From Narthecium ossifragum (taxonomy: Eukaryota; Streptophyta; Magnoliopsida; Dioscoreales; Nartheciaceae): 64,000 nucleotides of DNA. The translations under genes and the position numbers were made by a program. The stretch lies in NCBI GenBank assembly GCA_963920575.1, contig OY986971.1, forward strand, positions 4,069,340 to 4,133,339, read 5' to 3'. Below the pieces are notes generated by a model that did no database searches, was not told the DNA's origin, and worked only from the letters and a program-made list of their open reading frames with translations. Of the stretch, positions 22,501-34,100 are shown piece by piece (position 1 is the stretch's first letter; each line of letters opens with the position of its first letter).

Positions 22501-22958
22501 TGTTAGTAATAAACATGTCCACGCGATGGCAACCACACACAGTAAAAGGAAGAATGAAATAGAAAACGACACAGAGACACAAGATTTACGTGGTTCGGCA
22601 TGAATGCCTACGTCCACGGGGAGAGAGATCGTCTTCTTTCACTATGCATAACAGGGGTTACAAATCTCTCAACCTCACAACCGCTCCAATATGTGTTATC
22701 TTTTACCCTAACCCTAGGTTACTTGAGTATTTATACTCCTTCATACATAACTTAATCCGGGTCGGGTCTAAAGACAAAATAGGTTAGATTCACTAAAACA
22801 AATCCTAAAATCCGTTTAGCTTCCGGGAAACCCCCGCCGGTGCGCTGCCCCGGGCCCCATGACTTTACCCCGCTGGTGCGCTGTCCCGGACCCCGTTAAC
22901 TTGCGTAGTGTGTCATAATCGAGCCGCCGATAAAATCCAAGGCATCCAATGCACAACA
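22501..22958. mobile_element. Short solo LTR, Copia-like, TSD acata
   Basis: TGTTAGTAAT to GCACAACA (458 bp) is flanked by acata at 22496-22500 and 22959-22963. It contains the ACACAAGATTTACGTGGTTC block typical of dispersed plant Copia LTRs and a possible TATA (TATTTATAC) near 22730. No internal region remains. Confidence 0.82.
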
Positions 22959-22963
22959 ACATA

Positions 22964-25313
22964 TGACTAGCTCTGAGCTCCCACGGCCTCAACGAATTGG
23001 CACCGGTGATAGAGGTAGAGGCGGCGTCGAGTCGTGATTGGGTGGGAGAAGATCTCGAGGGAGAGGGAGAACGAACGGCGGAGAGAGGGTGTTATTAACA
23101 AGGGTAGATAGATCTTTTGTAGTCTAATTTGGTGTTATCTCCTCAAATCTAGTCACTAGTGTTTTATTAGTATAATAAGTTCTGTTTTTAGTGTTTATGC
23201 CCTCTACCAAAAAAAAAAAGAAAAAAAAAAAGATAAGGTATACTTAGTAAATATGTGATGCATTTAGAATTACCCTCTAGATAATATCTATGAAGCCTCA
23301 CTGAAGCCCAAATCTAAAGGAGCTCATCAGCCTTTTATTTCTTTATATTTTTTCCTTTTCCTACTTTTAATCACTGCATTCCCATCACAAAGTCTTCTGG
23401 TCTCCCCTGACACGGTTTTCAGTTTCATGCACGATAAATAAGCCATGGGCCCGTGCTCCTTTTTCCTGTTTTTAATTCAGTTATGTGCTCCGGTGTTCTC
23501 TATCATTGGAATGAACCATTTCCATCGTTCGGTGCTAAAGTTATCCGCTTGATGTTGTCATGTTTTCATAAACTTTGAAAAGACTCAGATGTGGACTTTA
23601 TGAGAACTTGTTTTCCAACCGTAGGTAGGAATTTTGCTTCGATCTTTGAATTCGTGAATGAATGTGAGCCGAAAGATCATCATAGATTCATAGAGGTGAC
23701 AATTCTGATTTACAGGTTAAATAGGTGAATCTAACATGTTCTGATCTGTTTAATAAATGATTAAAAAAGTGAATCTGACCTAATTCGTCTAACCCGTTTA
23801 TTAAACGAGTCAGGTTCAGATTGGACTAACGGGTTGGATTGAGGCTCGTATAATTGGACCTTGCAAATGCATGCATGAATCATGATTCCATTTGCCATTT
23901 TCAGAGACTAATTGATCGCACAGAGAATTGAGTAAAGAATGCAATGCCTGTATTAACTGCCTGAATTGGTGAATTTTAGACATAAAAGCATGAGCATCCC
24001 ATCCCATACAAGTTCAAGCTCTCGATGTTCTGGAACTCAAACCAGAACCTAGATCTCTCCCTTTTACATCAAGACAAAAAAAATGAGAAACAAAAAAGAA
24101 AGAAAAGAAAAAAGAAAGAGGCACAAACACCACTTTGGACAGCTTGTTAGCTCGCTTCGAAGCACCTAAAGAGGAAGGTAAAGGATTGCCTATGCTTTTA
24201 GCCGGCTCGCCTTCTCGCTCTCGGCAGCTCCTAAAGATGAAGCAGGGTATATATGGCCTCCATGCCTAATCATAAGAGTTGCAGCACTGTACTTATCTTG
24301 GTGACACAGCATCCCCTCCTCATGACGCTATCATGTGCTCCTCTCCCTCACTTAATTAGTTGAGGAAGTACTCAAGAACGCTGTCTTCAGTTGCTCTCAG
24401 AGTTCCTTGGAATACACCAAGGGTGAAGGAATCCACCTTTGTTTCTTCTCGGATTCCACCAAGACTGAAGACCTCTTTCTTCAAGGGTCAATCCTTGAAC
24501 AGCTTCAAGGATGAAGAACTCTTTGTAATGCTCGGAAGATTAAGCCAAGGTTCTTTAACTGCTCAGCTTCTTCGATATCTGTGGCCTATAACTTGGCAGT
24601 TGTCTTTAACCAAAGCAGCCCTGATCTAATAACAAATACAATGCTTTAAATTGTGTCCTAGTTACACACTAAACAAGTTTTGATCACAAATTAGTCAATT
24701 TCATAGCTTATAAATAAGATGTCATCAAGCCAAAAACAAACGAGTTTGAGTGATCTTCAAATACATTCGATCGATCGGTTTGATTTTTCCTTGCTCCAAT
24801 TTAGATCGAATTAAGTACAGTTGAGAGCTGATTCATGACAAGGGAGCTAGAAATTAAGTACCTGCGTGCAAGCCATATGTAAGCTTAAAGCCAGGAAGCC
24901 ACTTAATTAGGAGTACTTAATTTTCTCTCATCACTCATCAGACAGAACCCTCGATGCTCCAACTTCTTCCACTCGCACCGATCGAAGTCCGTTGGCCCAT
25001 ACACATGAACGGAATCACAAGCCAGTATAGTACTCAATAGTCAATCCCTCTCCGCAACTTCCGCTACTCCAATTCAACCACCAACGGTCCAACAACAACG
25101 GCAAGAAAACGGTTAACTAATATAATGAACCCGTTTGCATGTGCACGCATTGATAACGTACTTATGATCATCTCGAAACACCAAATATTAGAGCTACTGT
25201 CATATATATATCCACCGTCAACCTTGTTATCTGGCCGTGGATCGACGCAGGAGGAGCCTCATTGCACGAATCTTGTACTGCTGTGTACCAGGGATGAGAC
25301 AGACCAATGGAAG

Positions 25314-25315
<2 letters not shown>
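22964..25315. other. No recognisable gene
   Basis: The stretch is AT-rich with several poly-A/AG tracts (around 23208, 24070-24115). A short frame at 24360-24629 has internal repeats of a GATTCCACCAAG.CTGAAG type and matches nothing I know. I see no exon structure. Confidence 0.35.

Positions 25316-25350
<35 letters not shown>
25316..25350. repeat. (TA)n microsatellite abutting the assembly gap
   Basis: Uninterrupted TA repeats run directly into the N tract. Confidence 0.95.
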
Positions 25351-25550
25351 NNNNNNNNNNNNNNNNNNNNNNNNNNNNNNNNNNNNNNNNNNNNNNNNNN
25401 NNNNNNNNNNNNNNNNNNNNNNNNNNNNNNNNNNNNNNNNNNNNNNNNNNNNNNNNNNNNNNNNNNNNNNNNNNNNNNNNNNNNNNNNNNNNNNNNNNNN
25501 NNNNNNNNNNNNNNNNNNNNNNNNNNNNNNNNNNNNNNNNNNNNNNNNNN
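25351..25550. other. Assembly gap of exactly 200 N
   Basis: The round length suggests a placeholder gap of unknown true size. Translations across it are meaningless. Confidence 0.98.
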
Positions 25551-25614
25551 GGGTTAACATTTATTCTCTCCCAATCCCTCTCCCGTGGTCAAAGCGGCAA
25601 CCAAACACAGCCTT
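25551..25614. mobile_element. Right end of a Tourist-like MITE cut by the gap
   Basis: CCCGTGGTCAAAGCGGCAACC followed by AAACACAGCC and then tta matches the terminus of the family at 54925-55310 (GG.TGTGTTTGGTT..CCATGG type). The rest presumably lies in the gap. Confidence 0.6.
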
Positions 25615-26299
25615 ATAAGATCGATTACTCAAGCGGTTGAAAAGCTAAAGAGTATACATACATCCTTACATCCAAAAAAACTTCTTTTCCATTTGTAAAT
25701 TAAGTTGATTTCATAGTTTGGGTATGCTATATATGCAAATTCTAGAATTTAAGTGGACTGCCCATTTTAATTCCTTCCAAACAGAAGAAAATTAAAATAG
25801 ATGTGCAGATCGAGAATCTTGTAAGGTGGAAGACTAACTCAATTAGTTAATAATTTGGGTTATCATCCAACCTCCAAGAATTGATTGCACTAATTAAACG
25901 GTGACTTGAGGTAAAAGGTTCAAAGTAAGATTGCCTGTCTTGACATAAGTCATGGCTGGTTGATATAAAATGAAATCCCTTCACATGGGTTGGAAATTAA
26001 GCCCTCCTCCCACTGGATGGGCGTTCTAATTAAATAATTAATTGAGAAAAATGTAATTAATAAGCAATCTGACCAAGCAATCAAAGCAAGCTATAAAAGA
26101 GTGCAATGCACCTAAATAAGAGCCCATGATTTCTAACATGGGAAAGCTCACCATGAGAAAACCATGGATCCAATCCAGGACCAAACAAAATCCACTAAAA
26201 AAAGAATATCATTTACACAAGCTAAAATTCGGGCTTACTGTACGGCAGTGCGCATAGCTATACGTTGTTGTCCTCTCGCTTGCTCGACTATCAAAAACA
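25615..26299. other. No recognisable gene
   Basis: AT-rich sequence between the MITE end and the 3' end of LINE C. I see nothing supportable in it. Confidence 0.4.
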
Positions 26300-27658
26300 T
26301 AGTTTTTTTGAACAGTTAAGCTGTGTGGCTTGGGTCTCCATCGGGGAGATTACATCACACGAGAGCTATTAGGGACATACCCCCTAACAACCTCTTCCTC
26401 ATCAAACACCTGAGTCAGCTCTAAGGCCATTTTGGCCACCTAGTCCGCTCGACGGCTATTCTCCTCTCTAGAAATATATTTAATCGTAAATTCTACAAAA
26501 TTCTGTCTCTCCCACCATATCTCCTTTACATCTCGAACACAGTCTCCAACTAAAGGCATCCGACCCTCTATCATATTCGCCGTAAACAAGGAGTCTGTCT
26601 CCACTAAAACCCGACGTAACCCTCTCTCTTGTGCCTCCCGTAGTGCTAACTGCACCGCTAGTAATTCCCCAACCAGAACCGATGGGACCACCCGAGACCC
26701 ACTCTCCGACCACAGCACCACATCTTCCCCATCCGCACACACAATACCGACCCCTGTCATCTCGCTATCCATGTCAACAGCTGTTTCTTATTGGATAATT
26801 GCACCATCCCATTTAGCTTTCTGGATCCCCATCCTCTTCTCTTTATCCATTGTTAGGAACTCCCTAACCTGCCAAGTAATTGATCCATCCATCGTCTTCC
26901 ATCACAAATCGGCATCTTTCTTTCCAAAGGCCCCACATCGTGCAGGCGATCAGCGACTTGAGCAGCACACTTTCATCTGTTTTGGACGGCCGTTGCAATT
27001 CCTCAAAAGCAATAGTCAAGTTATCTATCCAGCTCCTCTCTCCCAACACCCCTTCCCACACCTACGCAGCAAACCTACATCGGAATAGTACATGCTCTGT
27101 CGTCTCCTCCTCCCGCTGGCATCGTGGGCATTCCCGTTTTGCACACAAACATAACCTCCACAAAACCGATCTAGTTGGGATTTTCTGATGTACTAGTTTC
27201 CAAAGAAACATACGCACTCAAGGACCTGCCGGTGCTCGCCATGCACTTCGCCACAGCTTGACTTGATCTTCTTCACACTGAAACCCACTAAGCTGCTCAA
27301 GCATTTGGTAACACGACGCGGTAGTGACCACCCCAGACGAGCTCCATGTCCATATCAGCCTCCCGGCTACTTCACGTTGTACCAATGGAACCTCGCTGAT
27401 GTGCTGCACCATCTCTGGGTGAAAAAACTCCGCCAACCTCTCCTTGTTCCAAGAACCACCATCATCAATAAAGTCCCCTACCTTCATATCAAGCAGACAC
27501 TCATCCGCCGCCATCAAACATGGTGACAAGCCCAGAGGCCCATCACCAAGCCACCATTCTTATAGAATTCTGGCCATGCACCCCAGTCCTGGCTCCCACC
27601 TGGCCTCCTTTCTCAGCATCTCCGCCGCCTTAAAGATGGCCCTCCACAACCCCGAGGC

Positions 27659-28824
27659 TAGGGGTGTTCAAAAAGCCCAATTGACCCGGCCCGGTACGTG
27701 TCCAGCCCGGACCCTCCAGAGCCATAGCCCGGTCCGGCCCGGGTGTTGGCCTTGCTGGACCGGGCAAATTTGGGTTTAGGGCCGGACCAGGGCCTCTTGG
27801 TCAAAAACTCAGTCCGGCCCGGCCCGGTCCGTGTTTTAAAAGAAGTCCAACGAATAAATCAACCCCCACTCCATCACTACCGTCCATGTATCACTCCAAT
27901 ATCTCCTCCTCCCTCATCTCTCTCTCTAGTGTCGCGACTCTACCCTCACCCCGCTTGCAACCCACGACCAACCCTTGCCGGAGCTCCATCGCCATCGCCG
28001 CACTGCCCTTGCTCGGCGCCCCATCTCTCCTCCAACCTCCACCAGCTCTGGCAAATCTGGACAAAAAGATAAGACATTGGTGGTGGAGCCTCCGGGATCA
28101 GCCGTGAGCCGCATCGACCGCCTCTGATCAGTGGTGGTGGAGCTTCCGGGATCAGCCGCGAGTTGTGCCTCGCCTCGCCCGAGCCGGTTGCCACGTCGTC
28201 GCTGCCATGCACCACATCGACCGCCTCCGATCCATGGTGCTGGAGCTACCGAGATCAGCCGTGAGTTGTGCCTCGACCTCGCCCGAGCCGGTTGCCACGT
28301 CGTCGCCACTGCACGCCGCATCGACCGCCTCCGATCCATGTGCGAAGAGATCAACGCCTCGGGCGTCCGATCCATGGTGGTGGAGCCTCCAGGATCAGCC
28401 GTGAGCTGTGCCTCGACCTCGCCCGAGCCGGTTGCCGCGTCATCGCCGCTGCGCGCCGCATCGACCGCCTCTGATCCCTGCGTGAAGAGATCAATGCCTC
28501 GGGCGTCTGATCTGTGGTGGTGGAGCATGATGTCAGCGTCGGGAGCGACGCCATGGATGAGCTCAGGGCGGCGGAGATGGATGATCAAGAGCATAGGGCT
28601 TGGCACGGGGTGGCTCCAATGAGGTGGGCATTGGGCTTGGTGAGGCACGCCGAGAGAGAAGGAGAAGTGGAGAACGGAGGAAGAAAGATGGGAGAGGAGA
28701 AATGGGCTGGCGGGGTCCAGCCCAACCCGATTTTCAAGCCGGGTATGGTCATACCTGGGCCGGACCGAGTGAAAGGCTTATTGGGCCCGACACTGGCCCG
28801 ACCAGGTCCGGATGGACACCCCTA
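27659..28824. mobile_element. hAT-like non-autonomous element with captured gene sequence, TSD cccgaggc
   Basis: Termini TAGGGGTGTTCA and CACCCCTA are inverted, and the 8-bp repeat cccgaggc flanks both sides (27651-27658 and 28825-28832). The 8-bp TSD and YAGGGG terminus fit hAT. Subterminal sequence is rich in GGCCCGGCC/GGGCCGG. The interior carries an iterated short-chain dehydrogenase fragment. No transposase is present. Confidence 0.88.
28075..28560 (+). pseudogene. Iterated fragment of a short-chain dehydrogenase/reductase gene
   Basis: The translated unit [18 protein letters not shown] followed by [18 protein letters not shown] matches the N-terminal Rossmann segment of plant SDR proteins, where a TGASSGIG motif is followed by the first helix and second strand. 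The unit, with GGATCAGCCGTGAG and ATCGACCGCCTC landmarks, occurs about four times (near 28083, 28140, 28245 and 28385). Copies differ in length and reading frame, so no continuous protein results. No catalytic YxxxK region is present. Confidence 0.82.
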
Positions 28825-29975
28825 CCCGAGGCCGGGGCCTTGTGTCGAATACTTGGCAACACTCCATCAAACTGATACTTGGCCTTTCACAACTTAGTCC
28901 AGATATACTCATTCCTATCCAGAAACATAGCCGCATCCTTAATGCCCACTGCCACCTCTGAAGGTCCCTGAAGCCAAGTCCCTCAGCCATTTTATGCTGG
29001 CACGTAGTCTCCCACGCCACCGTAGAGAGACCACCTCTCTTCCCCTACTAGAGAAATCCTCGAGCTAGGGATGATACCTTGTTCAACACCGATATCAGAG
29101 TAGGGATAGACGGCATGATGAACACTGGCATGGCTTGGATGATAGATATTGTACAAGAACCACCCGGCCAGCCATTGGCTTAACTGGACTCCTCCATGCA
29201 ACCAGCTTTTTCCTGAACTACATCAATAAGGAAATTGATGTCTGGAGCTCTCAGAGCCCTCACCTCCAGTGGAGTACCTAGATATCACCACGAACTCTTC
29301 TACTCCGCGAAGCCTAGGATCTTAGATAGCTTCCTCCCCCTCCGTATAGATGCTGGCGGGGAGAATTGGAGGCCTGACGTCTCCCTACTCACATCTAGCC
29401 CATCTAATAGCTTGTATCTCTTGAAAGCATTAGCAACCTTTTTAGCTTCAATTCTTTTGGTTGTAGTGATCACCAGCACATCGTCCACATAAAGCAGGTG
29501 GCTAATTCGAAATGATGACTCCGGGAATGCCACCCCTTCTAAGGCAAGCAATGGCACCTGCAACAGCCTACTGAGAACCTCCTGCACAATGACAAATATA
29601 TACGGTGAGAGTGGGTCACCTTGCCGGAGCCTGCATGTCAACTGGAAGAAGCTGCACACCTTTCCGATGATGATGAGTGTGAACCTTGGCGTGGATATGC
29701 ACTCCATAATCCACTCTATGAACAGGCCCGGAAAGTCCATTTGAATGAGCACTCAACGAATAAAACGCCAACTTCTAACAAAACATCAGCTCATACCGGT
29801 AGATGATATAGTGTTGTTTCTTTTATTACTCTAAATAAAAGATAATAAAATTTTTAAAACAAACTAAAGAAAATAATTGGATATACATGACACTCACGTT
29901 TTATTAAAAAACATAGTGGATTATGCATCAAATTTGCTCAGCTTTTTTTGACGGAAATCAATACAAAACAACATG

Positions 29976-30350
29976 CTTTCAATTTTTTTTTTGTTTTGAT
30001 TAGATAAGCCCGAAGGCTGGGTAGTACGCGGACAAGAAACAAAGACAGAGAAAACATGGGAGAAGACAGGAGGGGAGGAGGAAATCAGAGACTCCCCGAC
30101 CACCGCGCCCAAGCCGCCACCTCATGAGCAATCTGATTCATCTCTCTGGGAATGTGGACGAAGCATGTGGCAACATGCTAGGAGGAGAGCCACCAGATCG
30201 AGCGAAGGATGGTCTCCATGCCCCTAGGCCATGCAAACCTCCCATTGAGGTAACCCACTGCTAGGAGCGAGTCAGACTCCGCCCGACACACCCCTCCGGC
30301 GAGCTTCCTCCATTCCTCCCTTGATGGCCAGCAGCTCCCCCTCAACGATT
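29976..30350 (-). pseudogene. LINE D: short 3' fragment of a LINE (RNase H end) with poly(A)
   Basis: On the minus strand a degraded RNase H segment (VEGELLAIKGGMEEA.., later HIPREMNQIAHEVAAWAR) ends in TCTAATCAAAACAAAAAAAA. The poly(A) appears as the T run at 29979-29991. The flanking repeat ATG(C/T)TTTCAATTTT occurs at both ends, as expected for target-primed insertion of a 5'-truncated LINE. Confidence 0.82.
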
Positions 30351-30666
30351 AATGTTTTCAATTTTGTGTGCTTTGGAGTTCGACCTCTTTATGTGAGATA
30401 TAGATTGTAGCTTTGATGTTGCCAATCTTTTTTAAACTGAATGCATGTAAATATGTGCTTGCTTTTTTGTTTTACTGTATATTAAGCTCAAGCTCATGGA
30501 ATCTGTCAACAGCGTTTCAGTAGATATTCCAATAATCACATTTAAAATAGTGAATATCAACTAATCATTGTAACAATAATGGAGAAACAATTTAGTACTA
30601 AATAATGTAGTTCAAACAGTAGAAGAACAATTCAAGAGTAAAAAGATTTGTTACTTTCCATTTCCC
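30351..30666. other. No gene between LINE D and LINE A
   Basis: AT-rich single-copy-looking sequence. The exact 5' end of LINE A is not resolved here. Confidence 0.4.
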
Positions 30667-31170
30667 ATGATAGTCATTGCATATAAGGAAGAAAAAATAC
30701 AAATGACTCGGTACATTGGGACTTTGTCATTGAGACAAGAGTTGGAGTTAGTAGAGGCAGCCTGTCATAGGGTGGGCTCTGGGCTGGTCCGAACAGGCCG
30801 GGCTAACCCACTAGTGATTCCACGTGGGCCGGCTAAAAGGGTGGACAGAACTAAGGAAGAAGTAATGGAGGCCCATGAACTAGGCATGGTTAAGATAAGG
30901 AAAGCACTCAATGCTGCAGGCCAAGCCCAAGCCCAACCAAGGGAGATTCCCCAACAATATAACATTAATTACATGGGAGAGAATGGCCGAGATAGAGAAA
31001 CCGGAAACTCTGGAGATTCAAATCTGATGAACACCGAAGAGGAGATATCTCATATAGCAGCTAAAGAGGATAGTGAGATGATGGAGTCTCTAGAAGAACA
31101 GAATCCATCGAAGAAAGGTAAATTCTTGGTGCAGCAACTGGGGGCTGCACCACACCCACACCAATCTTGA
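30667..31170 (+). pseudogene. LINE A ORF1, C-terminal part
   Basis: A 167-codon frame with a polar, glutamine- and glutamate-rich sequence ends in ..GAAPHPHQS and TGA. It has no recognised nucleic-acid-binding domain, consistent with being only the tail of ORF1. Its stop codon overlaps the ORF2 start in TGATG. The apparent start at 30667 may be fortuitous. Confidence 0.6.
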
Positions 31171-34100
31171 TGAAGGTGTTAAGCTGGAATTGTCGTGGCA
31201 TCGGGCTTCAACGAACAGAGATTACATGCAGACGGCTTTTCCAGGATAGAGGATTAGAGATCCTCTGTCTTATTGATGTGATTATTCAAGAGGAACAAAA
31301 TCAGGATTTTTGCTTTAAGATTGGCGATGAGTTGCAAGCCTTTCTTCTCCCGGCAGATGGCCTGATGGGAGGCATTTTGATGGTGTGGCGTCCTAACTAT
31401 GCCCAGATTTCAGTTTTGTCGATGTGCTCACAGGCGGTGCACGCCTTGGTGACACCGTTGCATGAAGAACAATGGGCGCTAACAGTGGTGTACGCAGCGA
31501 GGAAGGCAAGGGAGAGAAGAAGACTGTGGGAGCTAGTGTCCTGCTTCACGGATGCAGCCATTCCCCACATGTTCATTGGTGACTGGAATGTAATCACCTC
31601 TCAAGAGGAGAAGAGAGGTGGAAAACCTTTTGAATATAAAACCAGTGTAATGGAATTTTTGGAATGTATTACTCGTAATGGTTTAATAGATATGGGATTT
31701 GTTGGCCCTACTTTTACTTGGTGCAATCAGAGAATTGGTCGTGCTAGGATTCTGGAAAGACTTGATCGAGCTTTCTGTAATGCGGAATGGAAACAGCTCT
31801 TTCCGGAGGCAGTGGTGTGGCATCTCCCCCGTATAGCTTCTGACCACTGCCCATTGGTGGTCGGCTTTCAGCAGAAGGACCACCAGGATGCCCCAGGTAT
31901 GTTCAGATTAAGAAACCATTGGCTTAATACTCCGTCTTTTGAGGCCACGGTCAAGAGAGCTTGGGCGAGACCCCGTCATGGTACCTTGGACTATCAATTC
32001 TCAATGAGGCTGAATGAAATTAAGCGGGTTGTTAAGAGATGGAAAAGAGATGGTGAAGATGAGATAGACCGCAGGATGGAAAGAACATCAAGAAGCCTTG
32101 AGGACCTATACTGGATGGAAGAGGAAGGGGAGATAGCTGAAGGAAGACAATTGGAGATGCGCTCGATGGAGAATCTCATTGAAGCCTTACGAAGGAGAAA
32201 AGAAGTCAGTCAGGCACAGTCAAGCCGATTGAAATGGCTTAAACAAGGAGATGTTAACAGTGGGTTTTTTCATTCCTTGAACAGGGCCAAAGGTGTGAAA
32301 CAAAAGATCCTGGAAGTTCAGATAGAGGATGGGTGTATCCTCGAAACGGAGAAGGAGATTGGTCTAGCTTTCGCGGAGCACTTTAATCAGCTATGGCATG
32401 ACCCATATAAGGATGAACAACGGCCAATTCCGCGGGGGCTGCCAACTATCTCAGAAGAGGCGAAGTTACTATTGGCACAAGATGTTACCAGGGAGGAGAT
32501 CAAGAGAGCAGTCATGCTCCTGGGCACAGATAAATGCCCAGGACCAGATGGGCTGTCAGCAGAATTCTTCAAAGAATATTGGGAGGTTGTGGGAGAGGAG
32601 ATGACTAATGTAATTCTTGATTTTTTCAGGAACCTGAAACTTCCGGCGAAGTGGAATGAAACTTTGATCGCTCTCATTCCCAAATGCTGGAACCCGAGGA
32701 GATTGAAGGAGTACCGGCCCATTAGTTTATGCAACGTCCTCTACAAGGTGATTGCAACTATCATGACCAGAAGGCTAAAGTGTGTTCTCCCGGAGATAGT
32801 GAATTCAGAACAGTCAGCATTTGTAGATGGAAGAAGTCTACATGACAACGTGGGGATAGCTCAAGAAATTCTTCACTCAGTCTCTAACTCTTCAAGACAA
32901 CAGCCGTTGATGGTGGTAAAGCTTGACATACAGGCCACATATGATAGTGTTAGATGGCGCTACCTAGAGGAGATCATGATCGTAATGGGTTTCCCTCGAA
33001 GATGGGTTGACTGGATTATGAAATGTGTGTCTACACCTAAGTTTGCTGTCATAATTAATGGGAGAATTTATGGCAGAGCAATTCCGCAAAGAGGAATTAG
33101 ACAAGGTGATCCGTTATCTCCGTTCCTCTTTGTTATTGTACAAGTTGCCCTTTCAAAAATCCTAAACAAGCCAGGTAGAGGACTAATCGGCATTACATAT
33201 CCTGGATCTCATGTACGAGTCACGCACCTCCTGCATGCCGATGATTGTCTCCTTGTCACAGAAGCTTCACTGGCGGAGGCTCAGAAAATTAGAAAGATCT
33301 TCACCAGATATCATGAATGCTCAGGGATGGCCTTGAATCCAACCAAATCAAGTGTGAAGATGTCAAGGGCGCTGAGTGAAGGAAGGAGGAGGAAGATCTG
33401 CAGGCGCTTACAGATGATGGAATCATCGCTGCCCTGGCGTTATTTAGGGGTGCCCATTAACGGTGAAAGACTGATTTCAAAAGACTTTGGAGATCTGTTG
33501 GAGAAGATATCCACCAAACTTACAAAATGGGGAGACTCTAGGCTGGCCTTTCCAGGGAGGATGATTATGGTGAAACATGTGTTGCAAGCAATTCCCATTC
33601 ACACTATGATGGCAACAGACGTGCCAAAAACAGTTCTAAGGAAGATTGAGAAGCTCAGCATGGCCTTCCTTTGGGAGGGCAAGAGGTCAGGAATTTCAGT
33701 GGTTAAATGGGAGAAAATCTGCGAAGCTAAGGAGGACGGTGGGTTGGGATTGAGAGACCTGGTAACTTGGCAAAGGGCCCTGAGATTGCAAAGAGTAGCT
33801 AAACTCTTTCCGAGAAAGAAATCACTATGGAAAAATGTTGTCGCTGCCAAGTATAAATGGAAAGGAGCACTACCAACAGAGAAAACTTGGAGTAAATCAT
33901 CACAGGCCTGGAAAGATATATGTAGAGCTACTCTAAGCTTGCGGGAAGATCTGAAATGGGTACCAGCAATCAGCAGCAAGATTAGTATCCTAAAGAACTG
34001 GTGGGTTCTGGATCTGCCAATTTGTATGAAGCCCACACCATTTAATGTGGAGTTGGTGACAGAGAGAATGCAAGTTGGAAAATTAATATCGGTTGATGGT

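Larger units (their letters stand above)
26300..29760 (-). pseudogene. LINE C: L1-type retrotransposon remnant (RT to RNase H), interrupted by a hAT-like element
   Basis: Read right to left on the minus strand: an RT segment (29300-29752) with RQGDPLSPYIF and the catalytic box YVDD; a later RT/linker piece (28825-29020) with LGFRDLQRWQWALR; a zf-RVT linker (27218-27529) with WTWSSSGVVTTASCY; and an RNase H domain (26440-26772) with VLVGELLAVQLALREA and ETDS. It is 5'-truncated within RT, has frameshifts and stops, and is split by an element at 27659-28824. Plant L1 elements with a C-terminal RNase H are well known. It is inactive. Confidence 0.88.

Noticed and set aside
24360..24629. 89-aa frame as a possible gene
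   Set aside because: It has internal repeats, no domain, no splice context, and is of a length expected by chance in this region.
30001..30350. A possible independent small gene near 30.0-30.3 kb
   Set aside because: The minus strand reads as a decayed LINE RNase H with poly(A) and flanking target repeat, which explains it fully.
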